Positions 1 to 5,704 of a stretch of DNA of 8,916 nt are shown one piece after another. Source of the DNA: Myxococcales bacterium (GTDB taxonomy: Bacteria; Myxococcota; Polyangia; HGW-17; SLPX01); assembly GCA_007131745.1 (NCBI GenBank), contig SLPX01000007.1:1-8916 (forward strand). The letters are read 5' to 3'. The position numbers were made by a program, and so were the translations under genes. Under the pieces are notes generated by a model. The model worked only from the letters and a program-made list of their open reading frames with translations. It was not told where the DNA came from and made no database searches. Each line of letters begins with the position of its first letter. Within the stretch, counting starts at the first letter, position 1.

Positions 1-2
1 CT

Positions 3-1076
3 GTTTTGATAATAGGGCTGGTATTCGTCGCAGGTGGCACCATTTTTCTGGATGACATCCTGACGGCATTCGGCGCCACGGACGACATACTTCCATACGC
101 CCGCGAATACATGAGCGTCATCGTCCCGGGAAGCCCCCTGATCCTGTTTACCATTTCCGTAAACCACATCATTCGCTCGGAAGGAGCCGCCAAGACTGCG
201 ATGTGGTCCATGCTAATCGGCGCCATCGCCAATATCATCCTGGATCCCTTGTTCATTTTCGGCCTGTCCATGGGTTTACGGGGAGCGGCCATAGCCACGA
301 TAATATCAAGGTTCTTCTCCGCAGCCTGGATAACATGGTTTTTCAAGTCAGGCCGGAGCGTGGTTCCGTTCCGGATTTCAGCCATGAAACCGAGAATCCG
401 CGTTTTGTGGGAAATAATCTCCATCGGTCTGCCGGCCCTGCTTCATCTCGCTTCGTCCAGTATTGTTTTCGGCATGATCAACCGGTTATCCGCGTTCTAC
501 GGCGGCGACATAGCAGTCGCTGTTTTCGGCGTGGCCAATCGAATCATAATATTTTCCGCCATGCCGGCCATCGGCATCGCTCAGGGCATGCAACCCATCG
601 TGGGCTACAATTACGGCGCTCGCAATCACCGCCGAACCGTAAAAACAATCAAGATCTCACAGATCATGGCGCTCGCTGTCTGCTCCGCTGTCGCCGTTAT
701 ACTCTTGCTATTTGCAGAACAAACGTTCAGAATTTTCTCCACCGATTCAAATCTTATCCAACAAGGCCCCGGTGCGATGAGACTCATGGTCTCGGCTTTT
801 TTCCTGGCCGGTTTCAACAAGGTGGGAGGAGCCGTTTTTCAGGCGCTCGGAAAACCCCGGCCCGCGTTCATCGTGAACATGGCCCGGCCCTTATTTTTCT
901 TCATACCTCTGCTGTTCATTCTTCCGCGTTTTCTGGAAATCAAGGGAGTCTGGCTGTCTTTCGCAGGAGCTGACATTCTCTCCTTCTTTTTAACAGCGGC
1001 TTTGCTCATACCCGAAGCTCGCAGGTTGAAAAAACACGACATAGGCAAAACCCCAGGCCCCGGGATCAACACTTAA
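3..1076 (+). CDS. MATE-family multidrug efflux transporter (5' end outside window)
   Basis: Inner-membrane antiporter of the MATE (NorM/MepA/DinF) family, which exports cationic drugs or metabolites using a Na+ or H+ gradient. The frame is open from base 3 to a TAA at 1074-1076, giving about 357 residues of a family that normally has about 450. Roughly 95-100 N-terminal residues (about the first two and a half helices) therefore lie upstream; the TTG at base 6 is probably not a real start. Typical features are the N-lobe stretch with NHIIRSEG followed by ANIILDPLFIFG and RGAAIAT (about bases 156-305), and the C-lobe stretch GVANRI...IGIAQGMQPIVGYNYGA (about bases 525-620). Many hydrophobic helices run along the whole length, and the protein ends in a short basic, Pro/Gly-rich tail. 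It converges on the ERG2-like gene with only 10 bases between stop codons. The substrate cannot be read from sequence. Confidence 0.92.
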   Translation, partial: VLIIGLVFVAGGTIFLDDILTAFGATDDILPYAREYMSVIVPGSPLILFTISVNHIIRSEGAAKTAMWSMLIGAIANIILDPLFIFGLSMGLRGAAIATIISRFFSAAWITWFFKSGRSVVPFRISAMKPRIRVLWEIISIGLPALLHLASSSIVFGMINRLSAFYGGDIAVAVFGVANRIIIFSAMPAIGIAQGMQPIVGYNYGARNHRRTVKTIKISQIMALAVCSAVAVILLLFAEQTFRIFSTDSNLIQQGPGAMRLMVSAFFLAGFNKVGGAVFQALGKPRPAFIVNMARPLFFFIPLLFILPRFLEIKGVWLSFAGADILSFFLTAALLIPEARRLKKHDIGKTPGPGINT

Positions 1077-1086
1077 TTTTCCGCGG

Positions 1087-1647
1087 CTACACTTTCCCTT
1101 TGAGCATCTCCTTCACGGTAATCTTTCCGTAAATCCAAAGCGTCTTAAACAAGGTAACCGGATCCATCGCGCTGAAAACAGCATCACCCACACCGACAGG
1201 CAACGCAGTCGGGATCAAACCTCGACCGTACTCCAACATCCAGCCGTCTTCGGAAACTCCCCATAGCTTGACCTTGCCTTTCGGGAGAAAGGCCAGATCT
1301 CCCGGACGGAAAGTCTCTTTTGAAAAAGGATCGTCTTCCAAAACCGTCCACATTTCACCGGAGATCATGGAATCCCATATCTCCATGTGATAACGGCCGG
1401 AAAAACCCTTTGTGCCCAGAGATGTTCCAAACAAGATCAAGTACTCGGTCAGGGAAGCATGAAAAATCTTCAGCATGCCCGCGCATGAACAGAAAAGAGA
1501 ACAAACCCAATCCTGGCCCGGATGAATATGACCGGGGTAGGCTTCGACCAACTCTTTTTCCAGGTACGCTACGAGTTCATCTTTCTTCATTCCGACAGCG
1601 CCCGAAGCTATCCGGTGGAGTTTCTCGGGTTCAAATACGTGCGTCAT
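1087..1647 (-). CDS. ERG2 / sigma-1 receptor family protein (C8 sterol isomerase-like), soluble short form
   Basis: A 186-residue homologue of fungal ERG2 (sterol C8-C7 isomerase) and the animal sigma-1 receptor. Diagnostic segments seen: YPGHIHP (37-43), FHASLTEYLILFGTSLG (62-78), FSGRYHMEIWDSMISG (82-97), FRPGD (113-117), WMLEYGRGLIP (136-146) and DAVFSAMDPVTLFKTL (155-170). The two acidic pocket residues of the human receptor, Asp126 and Glu172, correspond to Asp92 and Glu139 here, and Glu68-Tyr69 match human Glu102-Tyr103. The eukaryotic N-terminal transmembrane helix is absent: the protein begins directly at the region after that helix. The start at 1647 is chosen because GGAGG sits 6 bases before it; an in-frame ATG at 1665 adds six residues but has no ribosome site. 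A Cys cluster (49, 53, 55) is unusual. Family membership is strong. Enzymatic isomerase versus ligand-binding or chaperone role is not decidable here, and no sterol gene is visible nearby. Stand-alone, between convergent and divergent neighbours. Confidence 0.88.
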   Translation of the reverse strand: MTHVFEPEKLHRIASGAVGMKKDELVAYLEKELVEAYPGHIHPGQDWVCSLFCSCAGMLKIFHASLTEYLILFGTSLGTKGFSGRYHMEIWDSMISGEMWTVLEDDPFSKETFRPGDLAFLPKGKVKLWGVSEDGWMLEYGRGLIPTALPVGVGDAVFSAMDPVTLFKTLWIYGKITVKEMLKGKV

Positions 1648-1653
1648 ACATAG

Positions 1654-1658
1654 CCTCC
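1654..1658 (-). promoter_or_regulatory. Shine-Dalgarno site of the ERG2-like gene
   Basis: On the minus strand GGAGG is followed by six bases (CTATGT) and then ATG at 1647. This near-ideal spacing decides the start in favour of the second in-frame Met (protein begins MTHVFEP) over the upstream ATG at 1665. Confidence 0.8.
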
Positions 1659-1684
1659 AATTCATTTCGCGTATCTTTGTCGAC

Positions 1685-1706
1685 TTCCTGAAACATTCTC
1701 CAGGAA
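1685..1706. promoter_or_regulatory. Inverted repeat TTCCTG-N10-CAGGAA between divergent genes
   Basis: Two perfect 6-base arms separated by 10 bases lie 38 bases upstream of the ERG2-like start, in the 245-base divergent gap shared with arfB. The same gap has a tandem CCATTAA/CCATTAA (1745-1751 and 1753-1759, 8-base period). Either could be a regulator site. Arms this short can arise by chance in a gap this long. I saw no convincing sigma-70 promoter in either direction in this gap. Confidence 0.25.
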
Positions 1707-1892
1707 TCTATTCCGTCTGATCCAGCGATCGATAAATCTTCAGACCATTAATCCATTAAAGCACATAACGCAAGGACGTTGCAGACTGATAGAGAAACAC
1801 TCTGAATATTATCATTGTGGAAGAACCGCAAAAGTGTTGTAAAAGAATCAACAGGTGTTCATTCAAAAGCCGAGGGAATAACGGTCGATACC

Positions 1893-2306
1893 ATGCTTCG
1901 AATTACACGCGATATTGAATTGGACGAAAAAGAACTGGATTTCCGTTATATCCGCTCATCCGGGCCGGGTGGTCAGAATGTAAACAAAGTCTCCACCGCG
2001 GCTGAACTGCATTTCAACGCTGCAGCGTCGAACAGCCTTCCCCAAAGAGTCCGGCTTCGTCTTTTGCGACTTGCCGGAAAACGGGCTAACAAACGCGGCG
2101 AGATAATATTAGTGGCTCGGAACCGGCGCAGCCGGGAACAAAACCGCAAAGAAGTCCTTGACCGTCTGCTCCGCATGATCAGGGAAGCCGCCCGTACAAC
2201 CGAACCGCGAATACCGGTGAGGCGTCCTCAATGGGTGGACAAGAAACGGGTTGAAGAAAAGAGAAGGCGCTCCATCCTGAAAGCTCAACGCAAAAATCCA
2301 ACCTAA
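1893..2306 (+). CDS. arfB: Alternative ribosome-rescue factor ArfB (YaeJ/ICT1 family peptidyl-tRNA hydrolase)
   Basis: A stand-alone GGQ protein of 137 residues that hydrolyses peptidyl-tRNA on ribosomes stalled without a stop codon. The class I release-factor catalytic loop is seen as SGPGGQNVNKVST (residues 23-35, GGQ at 26-28). There is no codon-recognition domain. The C-terminus (from about residue 105) is a strongly basic Lys/Arg-rich tail, as in E. coli ArfB, where that tail enters the empty mRNA channel. Length matches the family (E. coli 140). The start is set at ATG 1893 because MLRITRDIEL aligns with the usual family N-terminus. The frame stays open upstream to a TTG at 1815, but those 26 residues have no family counterpart and no ribosome site. 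The SD for 1893 is itself weak (GAGGGA, over 14 bases away). Transcribed divergently from the ERG2-like gene. Confidence 0.9.
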   Translation: MLRITRDIELDEKELDFRYIRSSGPGGQNVNKVSTAAELHFNAAASNSLPQRVRLRLLRLAGKRANKRGEIILVARNRRSREQNRKEVLDRLLRMIREAARTTEPRIPVRRPQWVDKKRVEEKRRRSILKAQRKNPT

Positions 2307-2481
2307 CGAAGACCTCGGCGGCCCTGTGAACATGTTCGTCCGGAACTCAATGAGATCCTGTTTAAACACGCTCATTTTGACCGCGGATCCATCCGGCCTT
2401 ACGCCGTTGATTGAGACGCGCCAAACGACGCTCCCTCGACCTTGCGACTTGTATCTCCGGTCCCAGCAACCGAATGAATCG
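2307..2481. other. Convergent gap between arfB and vapC, no gene
   Basis: 175 bases between the arfB stop and the vapC stop. No coding frame with family resemblance and no RNA gene was recognised. Only weak hairpins occur: AATGAG (2349-2354) with CTCATT (2371-2376) across 16 bases, and CGGC (2394-2397) with GCCG (2403-2406). Neither has a proper U-run, so no terminator is called. Confidence 0.5.
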
Positions 2482-2847
2482 TTATCTTTTTGAGAACGTC
2501 AACTCCAACATATCTGCCGCAGCTTTTAACTTTTTGTCGAATGTCCACAGCGAAACACCGGATAAACAAGCTGACGCGAGAAGATGAACATCAACAAAAC
2601 CAATGCCCTTCCCCATTAGTCGATTTTGATCCACAAAAAACAAAAACTCGTCAAATCCAATTGTTGGGACAGATGGCAAAGAAACGAGCAGAGATATGAT
2701 TTCTTTCCGATTTCGCAAATTACCACAGGCCAGTTCACCAATAATAAAAGGATGACACAGAACCTCGGCGTTCATCAACAACGATTCAAGATTCCTGTCA
2801 CCTTCTCGCAAGTAAGAAACCCAAATTGAAGTGTCAACAAGAACCAT
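2482..2847 (-). CDS. vapC: VapC-type PIN-domain ribonuclease toxin
   Basis: A 121-residue single-domain PIN nuclease, the toxin of a type II toxin-antitoxin pair; VapC toxins cleave tRNA or rRNA using Mg2+ or Mn2+. The four acidic metal ligands are present in the canonical order: Asp5 in MVLVDTSIW, Glu38 in IIGELACG, Asp86 in GFVDVHLLA and Asp104 in WTFDKKL. Length fits the family. It starts 8 bases after the vapB stop, without a strong Shine-Dalgarno, which suggests translational coupling to the antitoxin. All catalytic residues are intact, so an active toxin is expected. The RNA target cannot be read from sequence. The coding stretch looks more AT-rich than its neighbours, compatible with acquisition as a mobile cassette (inference). 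Confidence 0.93.
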   Translation of the reverse strand: MVLVDTSIWVSYLREGDRNLESLLMNAEVLCHPFIIGELACGNLRNRKEIISLLVSLPSVPTIGFDEFLFFVDQNRLMGKGIGFVDVHLLASACLSGVSLWTFDKKLKAAADMLELTFSKR

Positions 2848-2855
2848 ATCGGTTA

Positions 2856-3047
2856 TCAGGCGGATTTTCGCCTTGGAATGGGACGTAGTTTTTTTTCGGT
2901 TCCCCCGAGAGCAGCTAGTCGCTTGCTGCTTTCGCGGGCAATTAAAGCTTCTAATCCAAGTCGTACCAACGCGGTTTTTTCCTTAACTCCCGTCAAACGG
3001 GATGCTTTTTCAAGCATTTTGTCATCTATGTTTATTGTGGTTCTCAT
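2856..3047 (-). CDS. vapB: VapB-type antitoxin (ribbon-helix-helix DNA-binding)
   Basis: A 63-residue antitoxin partner of the adjacent VapC. The N-terminus MRTTINIDDKMLEKASRLTG, followed by KTALVRLGLEALIARE, is the usual beta-strand plus two-helix pattern of this VapB family. It is expected to form a DNA-binding dimer that represses its own promoter. The basic C-terminus (about residues 44-63: RLAALGGTEKKLRPIPRRK) is the part expected to clamp the toxin. The start at 3047 is preferred because family members begin MRTT. Two further in-frame ATGs (3053 and 3074) would add residues encoded by the ATGCAT palindromes and look non-coding. No clear ribosome site precedes 3047. The gene begins 31 bases after the peptidase stop codon on the same strand. 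Confidence 0.88.
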   Translation of the reverse strand: MRTTINIDDKMLEKASRLTGVKEKTALVRLGLEALIARESSKRLAALGGTEKKLRPIPRRKSA

Positions 3048-3082
3048 ATGCATGGTGATGCATAAATGATGCATCTAGTCAA
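3048..3082 (-). promoter_or_regulatory. Candidate vapBC operator/promoter: three ATGCAT palindromes
   Basis: Immediately upstream of vapB, the palindrome ATGCAT occurs at 3048-3053, 3058-3063 and 3069-3074, that is at 10- and 11-base steps, about one helical turn. The two outer copies are part of a longer direct repeat TGATGCAT (3056-3063 and 3067-3074). Half-sites on one DNA face are what a cooperative ribbon-helix-helix repressor such as VapB would bind. On the minus strand TTGACT (3077-3082) could be a -35 element just upstream, overlapping the end of the peptidase gene, but no good -10 follows at the right distance. Confidence 0.5.
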
Positions 3083-5415
3083 GCGCGTTTCCGTCTCCGG
3101 CTTGCTAAGATTACGAAAAATGCAAAGAAGAACAAAACGACGGGAAGCTTTGAACGAATCGGGGTATGACCGCTTCCTCCGGCTCGGCAATTGCATCCGC
3201 CTCTGGGAGAAAGTTTGCCCTCCATCGACTTGTGGTCCGCAGCATCGGGCGGTGACGCATCCACCGCCGCATCTACGGAGACTTCTGCATCGATATGGAT
3301 GACTCCTCCATCGACCAACGGCTCCCCGGTTTCTACATCCGCGTGGATTTGGAAATACTCTCCCCAATCTGCTGAATAGACAATCGCTATATAATAAGTC
3401 GTGTCCGGCTTAACGGGAGGGTCACTAAAGCTGTTCAACTCGATTATTCCGGGGCTGCCGTCGAATTGATGATCCGCAAACACGCTGGTTCCCATCATGG
3501 AAACCTGGACATAAGCATGATCATTTTCGTTCAGATATACCCGCCACTCTGAACCATAACCAATCAATGCGCTTACATATATTCGAATAGAATTGACATT
3601 CGCGGGAGCGTAAACAGTCCAATGCAGGCCCACCGGAAATTCATCAATATACCCTCGATAGGTCGGCATTCCATATCCATAAGCCTCTTTCTTTTCCTCG
3701 GGACGGTTGTCCAACGGAATGATTCGATAGCAATCCAGCAGGTTCCGGTCTTTTGGGCCTACCGTATGTCTTACTAACTCCACGTCTTCGGCTGAAAGAA
3801 GGTTTTGCGCCTGCATCTGCTCGGCCGTTTCCAAGAGCACAGCGCCCGCGACCGCGAACTCGACATCCTGGGGCAAACTCAATAGCGCGCCGTGTACGAG
3901 CGCATCTCCCAGTTCGGAACCGAACTCGGAACGCAGGGTCCATGCTACAGCGGACCAGATCTGGCCGTCATAATGAGATTGCGACGTGACATCCCATGGA
4001 CACTGGTTCGGATTGATCGCGGAGCGCAGGTAAGGTTCGCCGTACTCGGACGCAACATATTCACCGATATCCGGGTTATCTGTGTATGTCATGGAATAGT
4101 AATCCGCGTATCCTTCGTTCAGACCCATTGGTATCAGGTTCAGGCCCAAACCGTCGATGCACACTCCCATGTCGGGGCACCCCAGGCCCGCAGTCTGGTC
4201 CACGACCCCGTGGCCGAACTCGTGAAAAAGCACTTCCGAATCATAAGCAAAATCCACATCCCCCTGGCCCAAGGTGATGTCCGCGCACTCGAAAGGATCC
4301 CCGTTTGCGTCACCGTAAAAAGCATTGGGATAATCCATGTTGACGTGTACATCGATTGCCCTAGAGCCGCCACACTCCCATACAAATCCAAAGGTTTCTT
4401 CGAGCCACTTGCTGAACATGGTTGCATGGTAGTACGCATGAACCTCAGCGAATGCATCGGTAAGCGAAGGTTCTATCGGCTCGTAAAAATAATTTCCGTC
4501 CGAATCCGGCACCGCGTTGTTTTCAAGCGGAGAGCAGGGCGGCCAGTCGTAAATGCTTCCTGCACATCTGTATGCATTAGCATAGGTTCCTCTCAGTGCA
4601 GTATCCGAAACCAGATCCGGCAACTCGACCTCCACCGGAGGTCCTTGGAGAGGCGTATGGTCAAAGACATTTCCCAATGCCTCCGTAAACCCTTTACCCA
4701 CTACTCGAACCAAGCCCGTCCGGTCTTCAACCGCCAATATGAAACGCTGGGGCGGAACCTGATGGGGCGGAGTATACTGGTCTACCCTCCACACTAATGT
4801 CCCCCGCCCCTCGTAAACCAGATATCCAAGGTTCAAAATCCGGCTCGGCGGGCGACCCGACGCTCTCAACACGTATTGCCTGATGTCTGAATGATTTGAA
4901 ACCGGATCCGGCGTATCCCATGTATCCACCGGAGGCAACCCACCGAAAACCCCAGTCACATGGTCATCTTGCAATCTTACCGCTATATCGCGACCAAACA
5001 CCTTTCGCCCCTCGTGCATGATGTCAAACCGAACCGTTTCACCGGCCGCCCACCTGAAAGTCCTTCTGAACCGAAAGTTTCTTGATGGATTCTCAAGTCC
5101 CATGATACCGCCGTACATCGAAAGAAAAGCTTCCGCTCTCTCCCGGGCGTTCCCCCCGTTCATGCGCAAACTAAACCCAGTCGCCATGACGACCCGGCCG
5201 ACAGCTCGCATATTGGACGCTACACTGTCCCTTTGCACCACCAAACGGACCGGGTGGCCCAGATCGTTTTCAAGCGAGTTTGCAACATTTCGCACATTTC
5301 GATCCAGGTCGCCGCGTGAACCGCGCAACGCGGTTGCAGGTGATGCAAAAAAGAACAAACAGGCGCAAACAACGGTCCCCGCTGTTTTCGCGAAAAAAAG
5401 AGATGTTCGGGTCAT
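3079..5415 (-). CDS. Secreted fungalysin-like (M36/gluzincin) metallopeptidase with MYXO-CTERM-like tail
   Basis: A 778-residue exported zinc peptidase. Seen in order: a signal peptide (1-29, hydrophobic core then SPATA before the likely cleavage); an FTP/propeptide-like region (about 35-245) ending in GNVFDHTP; and a catalytic domain (about 270-560). The catalytic domain holds the zinc motif HEFGH (398-402), the third ligand Glu434 in GLNEGYADYYS, and HYDGQIWSAVAW (481-492), matching the fungalysin HxxGxxW pattern. A beta-rich domain of unknown role follows (about 580-700). The end is an Asp/Ala/Pro linker (714-727), GCNCRAGG (740-747), one hydrophobic helix (757-771) and RRRKRA. That end is the layout of MYXO-CTERM, which directs proteins to the cell surface in myxobacteria. 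The start at 5415 is supported by GGAGG seven bases upstream. All zinc ligands are present, so an active enzyme is expected. Exact family (M36 versus M4-like) and substrate are uncertain. Confidence 0.87.
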   Translation of the reverse strand: MTRTSLFFAKTAGTVVCACLFFFASPATALRGSRGDLDRNVRNVANSLENDLGHPVRLVVQRDSVASNMRAVGRVVMATGFSLRMNGGNARERAEAFLSMYGGIMGLENPSRNFRFRRTFRWAAGETVRFDIMHEGRKVFGRDIAVRLQDDHVTGVFGGLPPVDTWDTPDPVSNHSDIRQYVLRASGRPPSRILNLGYLVYEGRGTLVWRVDQYTPPHQVPPQRFILAVEDRTGLVRVVGKGFTEALGNVFDHTPLQGPPVEVELPDLVSDTALRGTYANAYRCAGSIYDWPPCSPLENNAVPDSDGNYFYEPIEPSLTDAFAEVHAYYHATMFSKWLEETFGFVWECGGSRAIDVHVNMDYPNAFYGDANGDPFECADITLGQGDVDFAYDSEVLFHEFGHGVVDQTAGLGCPDMGVCIDGLGLNLIPMGLNEGYADYYSMTYTDNPDIGEYVASEYGEPYLRSAINPNQCPWDVTSQSHYDGQIWSAVAWTLRSEFGSELGDALVHGALLSLPQDVEFAVAGAVLLETAEQMQAQNLLSAEDVELVRHTVGPKDRNLLDCYRIIPLDNRPEEKKEAYGYGMPTYRGYIDEFPVGLHWTVYAPANVNSIRIYVSALIGYGSEWRVYLNENDHAYVQVSMMGTSVFADHQFDGSPGIIELNSFSDPPVKPDTTYYIAIVYSADWGEYFQIHADVETGEPLVDGGVIHIDAEVSVDAAVDASPPDAADHKSMEGKLSPRGGCNCRAGGSGHTPIRSKLPVVLFFFAFFVILASRRRKRA

Positions 5416-5422
5416 CCATCAA

Positions 5423-5427
5423 CCTCC
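5423..5427 (-). promoter_or_regulatory. Shine-Dalgarno site of the metallopeptidase gene
   Basis: GGAGG on the minus strand, followed by seven bases and ATG at 5415. It fixes the start at the Met that leads directly into the signal peptide. Confidence 0.75.
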
Positions 5428-5509
5428 GATTCGACAAGCAAAAGGAACCGCAAACAAAGCCTTTCTTGTAATGAGACAAGACAGCTTTTTTAAGCTAGCA
5501 CACAATAAA

Positions 5510-5528
5510 CCTGAACGCAGGCTTTTTT
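5510..5528 (+). terminator. Weak hairpin plus U-run in divergent gap (doubtful)
   Basis: CCTG-AACG-CAGG, a four-base stem and four-base loop, is followed by C and six T. The stem is too short for a confident intrinsic terminator. It lies between two divergent genes, where a terminator is not required unless an unseen short transcript enters this gap. Confidence 0.15.
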
Positions 5529-5553
5529 CTAAAACATGCATTTTCTGACAAAA

Positions 5554-5572
5554 CCGAATCTGGAAGGTTCGG
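5554..5572 (+). other. Hairpin in the gap upstream of fhs
   Basis: CCGAATC (5554-5560) pairs with GGTTCGG (5566-5572) around a five-base loop, giving seven pairs with one G-U. A tandem CTTACGA repeat (5583-5589 and 5590-5596) follows shortly after. It does not resemble a THF riboswitch I can recognise. If the candidate promoter at 5605 is used, the hairpin lies upstream of the transcript and would be a DNA site rather than an RNA structure. Confidence 0.25.
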
Positions 5573-5604
5573 ACACGTGGAGCTTACGACTTACGACCCG
5601 AACG

Positions 5605-5633
5605 TTGCGCTTCCCGGGCGACCGCGCTAAAAA
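5605..5633 (+). promoter_or_regulatory. Candidate sigma-70-like promoter of fhs
   Basis: TTGCGC (5605-5610), 17 bases, then TAAAAA (5628-5633): partial matches to -35 and -10 with ideal spacing. It would give a leader of about 65 bases before the ATG at 5705. The match is modest. Confidence 0.3.
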
Positions 5634-5684
5634 CGGGCTCATAGAACTGCTTTCCATGCAAGAAAAGCGGCAAAAAACACGCAC

Positions 5685-5690
5685 AAGGAG
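5685..5690 (+). promoter_or_regulatory. Probable ribosome-binding site of fhs (long spacer)
   Basis: AAGGAG lies 14 bases before the ATG at 5705, longer than usual. AAGAAG (5695-5700) is closer but weaker. No ATG, GTG or TTG in frame sits at a better distance, so 5705 is kept as the start; the protein from there aligns with the family N-terminus. Confidence 0.5.
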
Positions 5691-5704
5691 CTATAAGAAG
5701 TTTC

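Noticed and set aside
203..973. 256-codon open frame overlapping the MATE gene in another frame
   Set aside because: Arg/His/Pro-rich translation with no membrane helices or recognisable motif; a shadow of the transporter frame, which is clearly the real one.
1626..1640. GGTTCAAATAC resembling a tRNA T-loop
   Set aside because: It lies inside the start of the ERG2-like coding region, and I could not find the acceptor, D and anticodon arms around it.
1815..1892. 26-residue N-terminal extension of ArfB from a TTG
   Set aside because: Not present in the family, no Shine-Dalgarno before the TTG, and the ATG at 1893 gives the family-typical N-terminus and length.
2349..2376. Inverted repeat AATGAG...CTCATT as terminator between arfB and vapC
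   Set aside because: Six-base AT-rich arms with a 16-base loop and only a short T stretch; too weak to terminate.
3047..3074. Longer VapB starting at 3074
   Set aside because: The extra nine residues are encoded by the ATGCAT repeats and differ from the family N-terminus MRTT; the repeats are better explained as an operator.
3892..4797. 301-codon open frame on the plus strand inside the metallopeptidase gene
   Set aside because: Lies wholly antisense to a peptidase with signal peptide, zinc ligands and a good Shine-Dalgarno. Its translation resembles no family, is rich in Arg/His/Cys as expected of a shadow frame, and has no ribosome site I can see.
5018..5548. 176-codon plus-strand frame opposite the peptidase N-terminus and running into the divergent gap
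   Set aside because: No family resemblance and no ribosome site noted; most of it is antisense to the signal peptide and propeptide region.
5416..5704. THF or other riboswitch in the fhs leader
   Set aside because: Only one short hairpin (5554-5572) is visible. The conserved core of a known folate riboswitch was not recognised, and the likely promoter lies downstream of the hairpin.
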